Below, one piece after another: positions 47,373-56,562 of a stretch of DNA of 64,000 nt. Both the position numbers and the translations under genes were made by a program. Below the pieces are notes generated by a model. The model was not told the origin of the DNA, searched no databases, and saw nothing but the letters and a program-made list of their open reading frames with translations. The stretch lies in contig NZ_VUNL01000004.1 of assembly GCF_009697385.1 (NCBI RefSeq), forward strand, positions 171,892 through 235,891. The letters run 5' to 3'. Positions within the stretch are counted from its first letter, which is position 1; the number at the start of each line of letters is the position of its first letter. The stretch comes from Wylensekiella montiformis (lineage in GTDB: Bacteria; Bacillota; Negativicutes; Selenomonadales; Selenomonadaceae).

Positions 47373-48071
47373 TTGGATTCATTTTTTGCCGGGATGTTCA
47401 GTCCGGAGTGGCTGGCTTCGCTTTCCGGTATTCTGCTGCTGGATTTGCTTCTGTCGGGCGATAATGCAATACTTATCGCGCTGGCCTGCAAAAATCTGCC
47501 GGCACATAACCGGCGGAAAGCCATTGTGGTCGGTGGGCTCGGCGCCGTTTTGATCCGCATTACCTGTACCTTGTTCGCTACAGGGATGCTGGCCGCGCCT
47601 TATATCGAGGCAATCGGCGGAGCGGCGCTCCTTTACATTGCCGTGCGGCTCGTCACGGAGCAGCAGGGCGGCGCGCAGGACGAGACGGCCGCTCCGGTCA
47701 CCTTCGGCGCGGCCGTCCGGACGATTTTGATTGCCGACTTCATCATGAGCATCGACAATATCCTGTCGCTGGCCGGACTGGCCAACACCGTGCCGGAAGG
47801 AAAATGGAGCCTGATTATCTGCGGCCTTTTGATTTCCATCCCCATCGTCTTGTTCGGCGCACAGGTTTTTCTGATGATTATGCTGAAGATTCCGGCGCTC
47901 GTCTACGTGGGCGCGGCCATTCTGGGATGGACGTCGGCTGAGCTCATGGTCAGCGACAAGGCGGTTGGCGCCTTCCTGCTTCCCTATGAAACGGGACTGA
48001 AAATACTGTTTGTCCTCGCTGTATTGCTCATCGGCTGGCGGATCAACCGCCAGAGAGAAGCTCATCGCTGA
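47373..48071 (+). CDS. TerC/YjbE-family integral membrane transporter, probable metal exporter
   Basis: A 232-aa protein with seven hydrophobic segments. The acidic family motifs are in membrane helices: LLLSGDNAILIALACKNLP and ADFIMSIDNILSLAGLA. Homologues of the YjbE type are linked to manganese export during protein metallation. The start is taken as TTG at 47373 with GAGGAG upstream; an ATG ten codons earlier (47343) is possible. No yybP-ykoY riboswitch is seen upstream. Confidence 0.85.
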   Translation: MDSFFAGMFSPEWLASLSGILLLDLLLSGDNAILIALACKNLPAHNRRKAIVVGGLGAVLIRITCTLFATGMLAAPYIEAIGGAALLYIAVRLVTEQQGGAQDETAAPVTFGAAVRTILIADFIMSIDNILSLAGLANTVPEGKWSLIICGLLISIPIVLFGAQVFLMIMLKIPALVYVGAAILGWTSAELMVSDKAVGAFLLPYETGLKILFVLAVLLIGWRINRQREAHR

Positions 48072-48143
48072 GCAAAGTCTCATCAAAGGGGCAGCGATAA
48101 CATATATTGGGTACAAGGAAATCGGAAAAGGAGTGGATGAACG

Positions 48144-48995
48144 ATGAATAACCTCAAAACACTTATGCTTATGGTCCTTTTGGCCGCGATCATGATGTTT
48201 ATCGGCGGTCTGGTTGGCGGAAAAAGCGGACTTATGTTCATGCTGATTTTATCGCTTGGCATGAATGTCTTTTCGTACTGGTTTAGTGATTCGATGGTTC
48301 TGCGCGCCTATGGCGCTCAGGAAATCACCCGCGAAGACGCTCCGCAGCTCTATGGACTGGTGGAAAAGCTGGCGGAAAATGCCGATCTCCCCATGCCGAA
48401 AGTCTGCATCATCAACTCAGATGTGCCAAATGCCTTTGCCACGGGGCGCAATCCGGATCACGCGGCTGTCGCTGTCACGACCGGCATCATGAACGTGCTG
48501 GATTACCGGGAGCTGTCCGGCGTGCTGGGCCATGAGCTTTCCCATGTCAAAAACCGCGACATCCTGACTTCGACGATCGCCGCCATGATGGCCGGCGTGA
48601 TCACCTATGCCGCGCAGTTTCTGGCCTTCTTCGGCAGCTCGGACGACGAGGACAGCAATCCTGTCGCTGCGCTGGCCATGGTTATTCTGGCGCCGATCGC
48701 CGCCATGCTGATTCAGATGGCTATCAGCCGCTCCCGCGAATACGAAGCCGACCATGACGGAGCCGTCATCTGCGGCAATCCGGATGATCTGGCCGACGCA
48801 CTGGAAAAGATCGAATATTACGCGACCCACTCCCGCCCGATGGAAGACGCAACGCCGGCCACCGCGCACATGTTCATCATCAATCCGCTCAAAGGATCCG
48901 GTAAAGCGGTGATGGACTTGTTCCGCACCCATCCGGACACCGCCGAACGCATCGCCCGCCTGCGCGAACAGGCCGCGCAAATGCGCCGGAGATAA
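48144..48995 (+). CDS. htpX: Membrane zinc metalloprotease HtpX
   Basis: A 283-aa inner-membrane protease. Two N-terminal helices, the zinc motif HELSH in GHELSHVKNRDIL, a second pair of helices, and the third ligand region SREYEADHDGA are all present. It degrades damaged membrane proteins. A terminator follows. Confidence 0.94.
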   Translation: MNNLKTLMLMVLLAAIMMFIGGLVGGKSGLMFMLILSLGMNVFSYWFSDSMVLRAYGAQEITREDAPQLYGLVEKLAENADLPMPKVCIINSDVPNAFATGRNPDHAAVAVTTGIMNVLDYRELSGVLGHELSHVKNRDILTSTIAAMMAGVITYAAQFLAFFGSSDDEDSNPVAALAMVILAPIAAMLIQMAISRSREYEADHDGAVICGNPDDLADALEKIEYYATHSRPMEDATPATAHMFIINPLKGSGKAVMDLFRTHPDTAERIARLREQAAQMRRR

Positions 48996-49004
48996 AGAAA
49001 AACG

Positions 49005-49044
49005 AAAAGCAGCAGAAGCATGTTTGATGTTTCTGCTGCTTTTT
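49005..49044 (+). terminator. Intrinsic terminator after htpX
   Basis: A perfect 13-bp stem (49005-49017 and 49031-49043) ends in a T-run on the plus strand. Confidence 0.85.
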
Positions 49045-49130
49045 CTATGCGCACGTTTTGTTTTGTAGGAAATTTTCTGCTGGTATGGTATGATTAAAAA
49101 CAGTGTGCGGGATGAAATGGGGGAAAGAAC

Positions 49131-49640
49131 GTGAAAGCAGTTGTTTTTCATCATTATGAGCGGTTTAAAAGCATCTTTCAGACTTTTGTGCGGGAAAACC
49201 TTTGCTGGATCAGTTTATTTATGGTCTGTTCCATGCCGAGTGTTTTTTCGAATGTGGGTTATGTGCTGAAATATCCGAGTCCGGCTGCAGATATAGCCAG
49301 TATGGTACCAGTATGTATCTTAAAGTCCTTTACCGAAAGCATTCTTCTGGCCTGGGTATGCAGCCGCCTGCCGAGAATCCCGGCGCGGAGCATCGTGATC
49401 GCGACCGTCTTTTTGGCATGCTGCGATCTGGCTGCTTTAAAAGAATATCACTTCGTTTTGTCCGAAGGACTGCTGCAGGCTGTGATGGCAACGAATCTGC
49501 AGGAATCGAAGGAATATCTTTACACCTATCGTGAGGAGCTGATTCAATCGGTCCTGATGGCGCTGACCATCGGCTGGGTTATGTTTCAGGCCGTTTTCTA
49601 TGGAATACGCCGGATCAATCAGGACAGGCGTATTCCATAG
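49131..49640 (+). pseudogene. N-terminal membrane half of a broken phosphoethanolamine transferase gene
   Basis: 169 residues with four hydrophobic segments (ISLFMVCSMPSVFSNVGYVL; MVPVCILKSFTESILLAWV; SIVIATVFLACCDLAAL; SVLMALTIGWVMFQAVFY), as in the N-terminal membrane domain of EptA/CptA-type lipid transferases. The reading frame stops at 49638-49640 inside the second arm of a perfect inverted repeat. The catalytic half continues in a different frame (minus one) from about 49655. The two parts together would make a normal protein of about 570 residues. Whether the break is real, a reversible switch or an assembly error is not decided by the sequence. Confidence 0.75.
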
Positions 49641-49652
49641 AAAACGGCCTGA
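49586..49652. repeat. Perfect 26-bp inverted repeat at the gene break
   Basis: Arms 49586-49611 and 49627-49652 are perfect reverse complements around a 15-base loop (49612-49626). The premature stop lies in the second arm. There is no T-run, so it is not a terminator. Confidence 0.95.
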
Positions 49653-49654
49653 TA

Positions 49655-50839
49655 TTGGGCGCAGAAGCCTTTCTGTATGTTACGTTATACTGGGGAAGTC
49701 TGCCGGGAATCAGCATTGCCTCGGCACGCTGTCTGGCTATCTTGCCGAAAAGCGCCGCGGAGCTTTCGGCTTATCGCGATCTGCCCGGCCGCATCTGTGA
49801 GGATCAAAAGAAACTGACCCGCATAGACAAGGAGGTTCCACATGTCGTTTTTGTGCTGGGAGAGTCGGCCAGCCGTCATCACATGGGACTTTACGGCTAT
49901 GATCTGGACACGACGCCGTATCTTTCGGCCCGGGAGGCCAACGGGGAATTGACGGTCTTTTCCGATGTTATAAGTCCGCAGTCGGTGACGATTCTCTCTC
50001 TGGAACGGTTGTTTACGTTTTATCATAATGAGTCCGGGGCGGATTCATGGTATCATTACGGCAATTTATTCGGCATATTGCGCAAGGCCGGGTACCATAC
50101 AGCATGGCTGTCCAATCAGGAAACCGGCGGCGTATGGGGAAATGTCGGCCGGTTTTACGCGGACTGCTGCGATGCGCAGGCTTTTGTGAAACGACGCGAT
50201 TCGCTAAGTAAGAAGGTATCAGCGGAGTATGATGAACAGCTTCTGCCGCTGTTTGATTCGCTTCTGCAGGACGAAAAGCAGGAGCCGTATGATTTCACGG
50301 TCATTCATCTGATGGGCTGTCATGCCAATTATGCCAGCCGTTATCCGGAATCCTTTGCAATCTTTCAGTCAGACGAGGAGAGCGCGGATACAGAGAAGAA
50401 GAGACAGGCCAGAGCGGAGTATGACAATGCCGTGCGGTATAACGATTATATTCTGGATCAGATCGTCCGCCGGCTGGAGCAGGAGGACGCGGTTCTCATT
50501 TATATCTCCGATCATGGGGAAGAAGTCTATGATGTGGGCGATTATATGGGACATTATACCAATGGTTCCTTTTATCAACTGGAAATTCCGATGCTGATCT
50601 GGACTTCCGCTTCGTTCCGCCGCCATCATCCCGAAACCTGTCAGCGGATCGAAGCGGCTAAGGACCGGCCTTATATGACGGATGATATGATTCATACCTT
50701 GCTGGACCTGACCGGCGTGGCTACCGATGAATATGACCCCGACCGCAGCATCATCCATCCCGATTTTCACGCAGACCGTCCGCGTATTTTCAACGATAAA
50801 GTATACCGGCGGGACTGGGCGGAGAAAAAGTCCTTTTAA
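49655..50839 (+). pseudogene. C-terminal catalytic half of a broken phosphoethanolamine transferase (sulfatase fold)
   Basis: 394 residues. One hydrophobic segment (ILGAEAFLYVTLYWGSLPG) is followed by a sulfatase/alkaline-phosphatase fold. The nucleophile region is FVLGESASRHHMGLYGY (Ser71, where many members have Thr), followed by TTPYLSAREAN. The metal-binding DHGEEVYD and HYTNGSFY regions are intact. Homologues add phosphoethanolamine to lipid A or other lipids in the periplasm. The TTG at 49655 has no ribosome site, so this is treated as the continuation of the preceding fragment. Confidence 0.75.
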
Positions 50840-50905
50840 CCTTTGGCGAAAGCGGTGCTGTTCCCGCGGAGCAGGGCGTTCCAGCATCGACAGGAAGGAG
50901 TGCGT

Positions 50906-51559
50906 TCACAGCCAGGCGAGGAACAGCGCGGTGATGGTGAAGCCGGGGCCGTAGGGAAAATAGTCGCTGCGTTTTTTGCGGCCTGTGATAAGAAGGACGA
51001 GCGCGGCGAGGCCGCCGAGAATCAGGCCCGAGACGGCGATGGCGGTGAGGCCTTCCGTACCGGCCCAAAGGCCGAGTGCGGCGATGAGCTTGATGTCTCC
51101 ACCGCCGATGCCGCCGCGGGTCAGGATGGCCAGCAAAAGAAACAGGCCGCCGCCGGCAAGAGCGGCGAGCAGGTGATCGGCGGCCGGAAGTCCGGCAAGA
51201 ACCGTATGGAGCAGGCCGATCACGGCAAAGGGGAGCAGCATCCGGTCAAAGATCACCTGCTGTTCCCAATCGGTCATAGTGAAGAGGAGCAGAAAAAAGA
51301 CAAAGAGAAGCAGCAAAATCAGGCTGGACGGCGGCAGTTCCGGATGGCGGATGATGGTCAGAGCGCCTGCCGCGAGAAAGGTGCAGCCGGGAAAGCGGCG
51401 CAGAACGCAGCGCTGGTCTGTTTGCTCCGGATGGCTGAGGATAGACGGATCGCGGCGATAGCGGCGGCTGATCCATCGGCTGCCCGCACGGCCGAGCAGC
51501 AGGGCGGGCAGGCTTAGGAGAACAAGACGGATCACGGCGCCGGTTGTGATGGATATCAT
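50906..51559 (-). CDS. Prepilin peptidase (A24 family, TadV/CpaA type)
   Basis: A 217-aa membrane aspartic protease that processes Flp prepilins. The catalytic Asp residues are in TDWEQQVIFD (about residue 95) and GGIGGGDIKLIAALG (about residue 150), with six or so hydrophobic helices. The start at 51559 has AGGAG nine bases upstream. It is transcribed away from the tad operon, which supplies its substrates. Confidence 0.9.
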   Translation of the reverse strand: MISITTGAVIRLVLLSLPALLLGRAGSRWISRRYRRDPSILSHPEQTDQRCVLRRFPGCTFLAAGALTIIRHPELPPSSLILLLLFVFFLLLFTMTDWEQQVIFDRMLLPFAVIGLLHTVLAGLPAADHLLAALAGGGLFLLLAILTRGGIGGGDIKLIAALGLWAGTEGLTAIAVSGLILGGLAALVLLITGRKKRSDYFPYGPGFTITALFLAWL

Positions 51560-51804
51560 GGGAATCATCTCCTGTAAATGATTGGCGAATCGTAGCTTGT
51601 TTTCTTCATTTTAGCAAAAAGAAACGAAAAAGAAAACGGTTGGCGATGAATCCATTGGGACGTATGGTCCAATGCCCGATAAAGAATAGAAATAAAAAAA
51701 TATAAACGCAGGACTTTTTGCGTATGTTTTGCGCTTTGTAGAACGGTTTCAGGCAGGAACTTTATTGTTTTATGGTATTTTTCCTAAAATTAAACGAGAT
51801 TTAG

Positions 51805-51833
51805 TTGAAATAAAGAGTGGGGTTCATTATAAT
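51805..51833 (+). promoter_or_regulatory. Strong promoter of the tad operon
   Basis: TTGAAA (51805-51810), a 17-base spacer and TATAAT (51828-51833) lie in an AT-rich 360-base intergenic region. The leader runs about 100 bases to the first gene. No other feature is seen in this region. Confidence 0.75.
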
Positions 51834-51936
51834 ATAACTATATTTTTGTCATATTAATGAAAAAATAATATTTTTGTTTATGTGGGAGAAATAGGACTTT
51901 TAGCTATCGTTGTAGGACACAGGGGGGATGTCTGGC

Positions 51937-52980
51937 ATGGGTAAAGGACCGTCATTCATCCAGCGTATTCAGGCACTGACGGACAGGCTGTCTTATCGCC
52001 AGTATCTGATTATCATGGGCGGGGTAAGCCTGCTGCTGGGAATTGTGGTGTTTTTTTGCTACAGCAGTCTGAAGAGCGACTTCAGCAGTACCAAAAAGGA
52101 TAAGGAACCACAGCTGGTACAGGTCGTGGTAGCGAAGCAGGATATTCCGCAGCGCGAGACGATCCGGGACGATATGATCCGGGTGGTTTCGATACCGGCC
52201 GAAGCGGCTCCGCCGGGAGCGTTCCAGTCAGCAAGCGAAGCGGTCGGCCAGCCGGCCAGCGTCCCGATTCAGCAGGGCGATGTCCTGACGAATAAGAAAG
52301 TTCTGGTGGATCCCCGCATGGCAGGGTTTACGGGCATGATTCCACCGAATTGCCGCGCTATTACGATAGCGATCAATGATGTGACCGGAGTAGCCGGCTT
52401 TGCACACCCTGGCGATTACGTGGATGTGATGGTCATTCGTGGTGATAAGAGCAAAGGCAAGGTTTCCGGCGAAATTCTAATGCAGAATGTCCTTCTGCTT
52501 GGCGTCAACAAAAGAGGAAACGATACGGCGCGCGTCAGCAATACGGGAGGCAAAGACGACAGCAAGGACAGTAAAGACGGCAAAGAAGCGAAGGCGAAAG
52601 ACAGCGGAGCGGACGTGAATGCTTCGCAGGATACGATGGCCAACGCTACATTGGCCGTGACGCCGGAAGAGGCGCTGAAGCTGGCCGTCGCCGCTCAGAA
52701 CGGAACGATCTATCTGGTGCTGCGCCCGTTTAAGCCGAATAATATGTTCGTGGTCGGCACGGAATATTTCCAGTTCAACGATACGGAAAAAACAGCCACG
52801 GCTCCTGCAGCGGCAGCTCCGGCAGCCCGTTCTTCTGCGCCGGTTTCGGCGCCGGCACCGGCGCAGAGCTATACGCCTGCGCCGAGACCAGCCGCTCCTG
52901 TCAGTCCGTCGGTCCCAAGCTATAGAAATACCATTGAAGTGATCCGGGGAACCGATTCTAGCACAGTAGGAGTGAACTGA
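51937..52980 (+). CDS. cpaB: Flp pilus assembly protein CpaB (RcpC)
   Basis: A 347-aa periplasmic protein with an N-terminal membrane helix (YLIIMGGVSLLLGIVVFFCY), a SAF domain (VVVAKQDIPQRETIRDDMIR) and the RcpC domain (RAITIAINDVTGVAGFAHPGDYVDV). The C-terminal Ala/Pro-rich tail (about residues 285-325) may span the periplasm. A Lys/Asp-rich insert lies near residue 215. The start at 51937 has GGGGGG nine bases upstream. Confidence 0.9.
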   Translation: MGKGPSFIQRIQALTDRLSYRQYLIIMGGVSLLLGIVVFFCYSSLKSDFSSTKKDKEPQLVQVVVAKQDIPQRETIRDDMIRVVSIPAEAAPPGAFQSASEAVGQPASVPIQQGDVLTNKKVLVDPRMAGFTGMIPPNCRAITIAINDVTGVAGFAHPGDYVDVMVIRGDKSKGKVSGEILMQNVLLLGVNKRGNDTARVSNTGGKDDSKDSKDGKEAKAKDSGADVNASQDTMANATLAVTPEEALKLAVAAQNGTIYLVLRPFKPNNMFVVGTEYFQFNDTEKTATAPAAAAPAARSSAPVSAPAPAQSYTPAPRPAAPVSPSVPSYRNTIEVIRGTDSSTVGVN

Positions 52981-52981
52981 T

Positions 52982-54574
52982 ATGATAAAGGGAAGAAAAT
53001 CACTGCTGGCCGGTATCGTTTCCGCCTCGATGGTCCTGATGGCAGAGGCCCCGGCTTACGCATATGTGCAGCCGCTGACGCTCGGCGTACACCAGTCGTA
53101 TTATCTGAATACCGGATCGGGCATCACGAGGGTAGCGGTAGCCAGCCCCGATATCGCCGATGTGAAGATACTCGGCGGCAGCGCGCTGACCGTGGTGGCG
53201 AAAAAGCCCGGTTCGACGACCTTGAACATCTGGACGCAGAACGGAATGCGTCAGGAATACCGCGTCACCGTGACGGGCGAGGATAAGGGGCTGGCGGCCA
53301 TCATTCAGAAGGCCATCGATCTTCCGCATGTGGAGGTGACGATGGTCGGCGACCGCATCCTTCTCAAGGGGCATGTCCAGAACCAGTACGAAAAGAATCT
53401 GGCCTTTAAGATCGCCTGCCTTTATGTCGGCGATGATGCCGTCAATTCCAAGAAACAGGTCAATAAGAAGATGAGCGGTGCGGCCGCCAATACAGCGTCG
53501 GATATCACCGGCGAGGAGGAGATCGACAGCAGCGCCCGCGTGGTGAACCTGCTGCAGATGGTCAATCCGGACCAGATCAATATCGAGGCCATGGTCATCG
53601 AAATCAATTCCGACGATGCCAAGAAGCTCGGTATGGAGTACAGTTCGCCGACGAATGTTTCCGTAGATACCGATTCGAACTGGCGCAAGGTAACGGACGG
53701 CACAACCGGCGAATATTACGGCGGCGAAACATACGGACAGGAGCGCAGCAAGGGAAGCCACTGGTACAACCGGAACTGGCTCTACACGCATTTTTCGCAG
53801 ATCAATGCCAAGATTCATGCGCTGGTCACGCAGGGAAAGGCCCGCATCATATCGCGTCCGAACATCACGACCATGAGCGGCAAGACGGCGGGCATACTGG
53901 TCGGCGGCGAGATACCCGTGCCGATTAAGAGCAACGATACCGTTTCGGTCGAGTATAAGCCGTACGGCATCCAGCTGAACCTGATTCAGCCGACGGTGGA
54001 TAATGAGGGCAATATCACAGCGGATCTTCAGGCCATCGTCAGCCGGCTGGACTGGTCGAATGCGGTGACGGTGAACGGCTTCAATATGCCGGGTCTGGTG
54101 ACGCGCCGGGCTGATACGATGGTCAACATCCCGACCGGCATGACCATGGCCATCGGCGGACTGCTGAACTCGGAGGACAGCAAGACGGTGAGCAAGGTTC
54201 CGCTGCTCGGCGATATTCCGGTGATCGGCGAACTGTTCAAATATCATAACAATACCCGGGCCAAGTCGGAGATCATGATCCTGATCACGCCGCGCGTAGT
54301 CAATGAGGAAACGCCGGTGCGCATGTCGGCGAAGCTAAAGGATGCGTATCAGGATGGCCGCCGGGAGACGCAGAAGATGGAACAGGTCGACGTCAATGCG
54401 CCGGTTCCGGAGAAGAAGGAAGAACCGCAGAAGAAAAAAGCGGAACAAAAGACTTCGGGCGCACCGTCTGCGTCCGGCACAGAGCGGCAGAAGACTCTGC
54501 ATGCCGGCTCGCCTGCGGCGGCGCGGCCCGCTGGCTCAGACGCCGTCGAGCTGACGATCCGGCCGGTGCGCTAA
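52982..54574 (+). CDS. cpaC: Flp pilus secretin CpaC (RcpA)
   Basis: A 530-aa outer-membrane secretin. A signal peptide (cut near APAYA) is followed by the pilus N-terminal domain (GSGITRVAVASPDIADVKIL), a BON-like region (IDLPHVEVTMVGDRILLKG) and the secretin core (VGGEIPVPIK, PTVDNEGNITADLQ, IPVIGELFKYH). The C-terminal 80 residues are a charged Lys/Glu/Ala-rich tail. The presence of a secretin shows the cell has an outer membrane. Confidence 0.93.
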   Translation: MIKGRKSLLAGIVSASMVLMAEAPAYAYVQPLTLGVHQSYYLNTGSGITRVAVASPDIADVKILGGSALTVVAKKPGSTTLNIWTQNGMRQEYRVTVTGEDKGLAAIIQKAIDLPHVEVTMVGDRILLKGHVQNQYEKNLAFKIACLYVGDDAVNSKKQVNKKMSGAAANTASDITGEEEIDSSARVVNLLQMVNPDQINIEAMVIEINSDDAKKLGMEYSSPTNVSVDTDSNWRKVTDGTTGEYYGGETYGQERSKGSHWYNRNWLYTHFSQINAKIHALVTQGKARIISRPNITTMSGKTAGILVGGEIPVPIKSNDTVSVEYKPYGIQLNLIQPTVDNEGNITADLQAIVSRLDWSNAVTVNGFNMPGLVTRRADTMVNIPTGMTMAIGGLLNSEDSKTVSKVPLLGDIPVIGELFKYHNNTRAKSEIMILITPRVVNEETPVRMSAKLKDAYQDGRRETQKMEQVDVNAPVPEKKEEPQKKKAEQKTSGAPSASGTERQKTLHAGSPAAARPAGSDAVELTIRPVR

Positions 54575-54590
54575 GAGAGGGGGAGAAACG

Positions 54591-55418
54591 GTGGCAGAAG
54601 AGAAAATCAATGTCAATGGTACCGTGATTACCTTTTTCAGCACAGCTTCGGCCGTGGGAAAAACGCTGGTCAGCTGCAATGTCGCGGCGGAGCTGGCGCG
54701 GCTCGGGCACCGTGTCTGTCTCGCCGATCTCGATCTGCAGTTCGGCGATGTATGCAATTATCTCCAGCTGATGCCCCAGCAGACTCTGGCGGACGCGCAG
54801 AATGCCATTCATGTGCAGGGCGACGCGTTCCATGTGGAACAGTATCTGACAATGTACACGCACGATCAGACGCGGTTCTATGTGCTGGCTTCGCCGCAGC
54901 GGCTCGATGAGGCATACAACATACAGGCCGCGGAGGTCCGGAAGATCATTCAGCATTTGCGCAGTATGTTTGATTATGTGCTGCTGGATACGACGTCGAT
55001 GTTCAGCGTACTGAACCTCAGCATGCTGGATATGAGCACGATTGTGACGTTTCTGGGGATTGTGGATTTTCTGCCGACGATCAAAAATATGAAAATCGGC
55101 AACGACACGCTGAAAAATCTGAATTACGATATCAACAAGATCCGGCTGGTGCTGAACCGCAGCGATTCGGTCACCCGCATCAGCCGTGAGGATGTTGAGG
55201 AGCTTTTGGGCGAATCCTTTGATTATATCCTGCCCAATGATTTCAAGGCGGCGAACCGTTCGATCAAGGATGGCGTTCCGCTGGTGCTGGGCGGGGACCA
55301 GACGCCGCTCGGCGATGCGCTCTGCGATATGGCCGCTCAGTATACGAACCGCGGTCTTGACGATGAGGTTTATGATGAGGGAAACAACAATTCCTGGTTC
55401 AGCCGTTTATTTCACTGA
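54591..55418 (+). CDS. TadZ/MinD-type ATPase-like protein without receiver domain
   Basis: A 275-aa ParA/MinD fold. The deviant Walker A loop reads ASAVGKT (residues 19-25), so the signature lysine of KGGxGKT is replaced by Ala, although the P-loop Lys24 remains. Asp-rich ADLDLQFGD and VLLDTTS follow. It is paralogous to the next gene and may dimerise with it. TadZ proteins position the pilus machine at the cell pole. Confidence 0.8.
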   Translation: MAEEKINVNGTVITFFSTASAVGKTLVSCNVAAELARLGHRVCLADLDLQFGDVCNYLQLMPQQTLADAQNAIHVQGDAFHVEQYLTMYTHDQTRFYVLASPQRLDEAYNIQAAEVRKIIQHLRSMFDYVLLDTTSMFSVLNLSMLDMSTIVTFLGIVDFLPTIKNMKIGNDTLKNLNYDINKIRLVLNRSDSVTRISREDVEELLGESFDYILPNDFKAANRSIKDGVPLVLGGDQTPLGDALCDMAAQYTNRGLDDEVYDEGNNNSWFSRLFH

Positions 55419-55434
55419 AAGAAGGTGTTGATCG

Positions 55435-56562
55435 ATGAAATACCGGGTTCTGCTCGTCGAGGGCAATCGTCTGATGATGGAGCAGCTGGCGAATGTCATC
55501 AATCAGACGCCGGATTTTGAACTGGCGGCAAAATATCAGAGCGATTCCGATGCGCTGGGGCAGGGCGGTGTGTTCAAGCCAAACCTGATCCTGCTCGATG
55601 TGGAGAACCGCAATGCGCCGGAGATTCTGGCGGATTTCCGCCGCGTTTATCCTGACACGTCCATCGTCTGCATGGGCGATCACTGGCAGGCGGAGGTCGC
55701 AAGCCATCTCGTGCGCGAGGGAGCGCGCGGGTATATCATCAAGCCGTTTACCGGCGAGTATCTCGTCAAGGCCATGCAGCAGTTCGCCAAAACGGGCATG
55801 GAGGTGACGAACCGGACGGTCAGCTTTTTCAGTCCGAAGGGCAAGAGCGGCAAGACGACGGTCATTGCGAATCTGGCCATGTGTCTGGCCAATAAGACGG
55901 GCGAACAAATCGGCATCATCGACGCCGACCTGCAGTTCGGCGATATGGCGGTGTTTTTTAACCTCAAGCCGAAGAGCACGATCGTCGAAGCGGTGCGCGA
56001 TGTGGATTTCCTGTCGCCGATCTCCCTGAGCGGTTATTTTACCGAGGTAAATGATCGTGTGAAGGTGCTGTGCGGCACGGCAAATCCGAGCCTGAGCGAC
56101 CGCGTGGAGATCGAGTCCTTCATCCGCGTTATTCACATGGCGCAGAGCCTGTTCCGCTATGTGCTGATCGATGTGCCGCCGGGATTCAACCCGACGTCGA
56201 TTGCCGCCGCGGAGCAGTCGGATACGGTCTATCTTGTCTCGATGATTAACGGTGGCTTCGAGGTGCAGCATATGCGCCGGGCTTTGGAGATCTTCGAGGG
56301 GCTGGACCGCCATGAGGAGATCGTCCGCACGATCTTCACCCGGGTGACGCCCTGCGATATCGCTTCTCAGAAGCGTCTGGAGCAGGAGCTCGGCTATCCG
56401 GTGGACTGTATCGTGCCGAATGAATATCAGATCGTATCGAACGCGGCGGACAATGGCCGCATGGCGCTCGATATTGAACCGGACAGCCAGCTGACCCGCA
56501 GCATCAACAAGCTGGCGGCTCAGCTGACCGGCCATAAGCAGATACGGTGGGATCAGCCATGA
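55435..56562 (+). CDS. cpaE: CpaE/TadZ pilus localisation ATPase with receiver domain
   Basis: A 375-aa protein. An N-terminal response-regulator-like domain (about residues 1-118) keeps the Asp55 and Lys103 positions, but its acidic pair is altered (VEGN). The ATPase domain has KGKSGKTT (signature Lys135, Lys140) and DADLQFGDMAVFF. Atypical receiver domains are usual in CpaE/TadZ. It follows the receiver-less paralogue by 16 bases. Confidence 0.88.
   Translation: MKYRVLLVEGNRLMMEQLANVINQTPDFELAAKYQSDSDALGQGGVFKPNLILLDVENRNAPEILADFRRVYPDTSIVCMGDHWQAEVASHLVREGARGYIIKPFTGEYLVKAMQQFAKTGMEVTNRTVSFFSPKGKSGKTTVIANLAMCLANKTGEQIGIIDADLQFGDMAVFFNLKPKSTIVEAVRDVDFLSPISLSGYFTEVNDRVKVLCGTANPSLSDRVEIESFIRVIHMAQSLFRYVLIDVPPGFNPTSIAAAEQSDTVYLVSMINGGFEVQHMRRALEIFEGLDRHEEIVRTIFTRVTPCDIASQKRLEQELGYPVDCIVPNEYQIVSNAADNGRMALDIEPDSQLTRSINKLAAQLTGHKQIRWDQP

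Noticed and set aside
49580..49640. Programmed frameshift joining the two transferase halves
   Set aside because: No slippery heptamer in the right frame is seen at a suitable distance before the hairpin.
53000..54247. Long minus-strand frame opposite cpaC
   Set aside because: Antisense shadow of the secretin with no domain signature.
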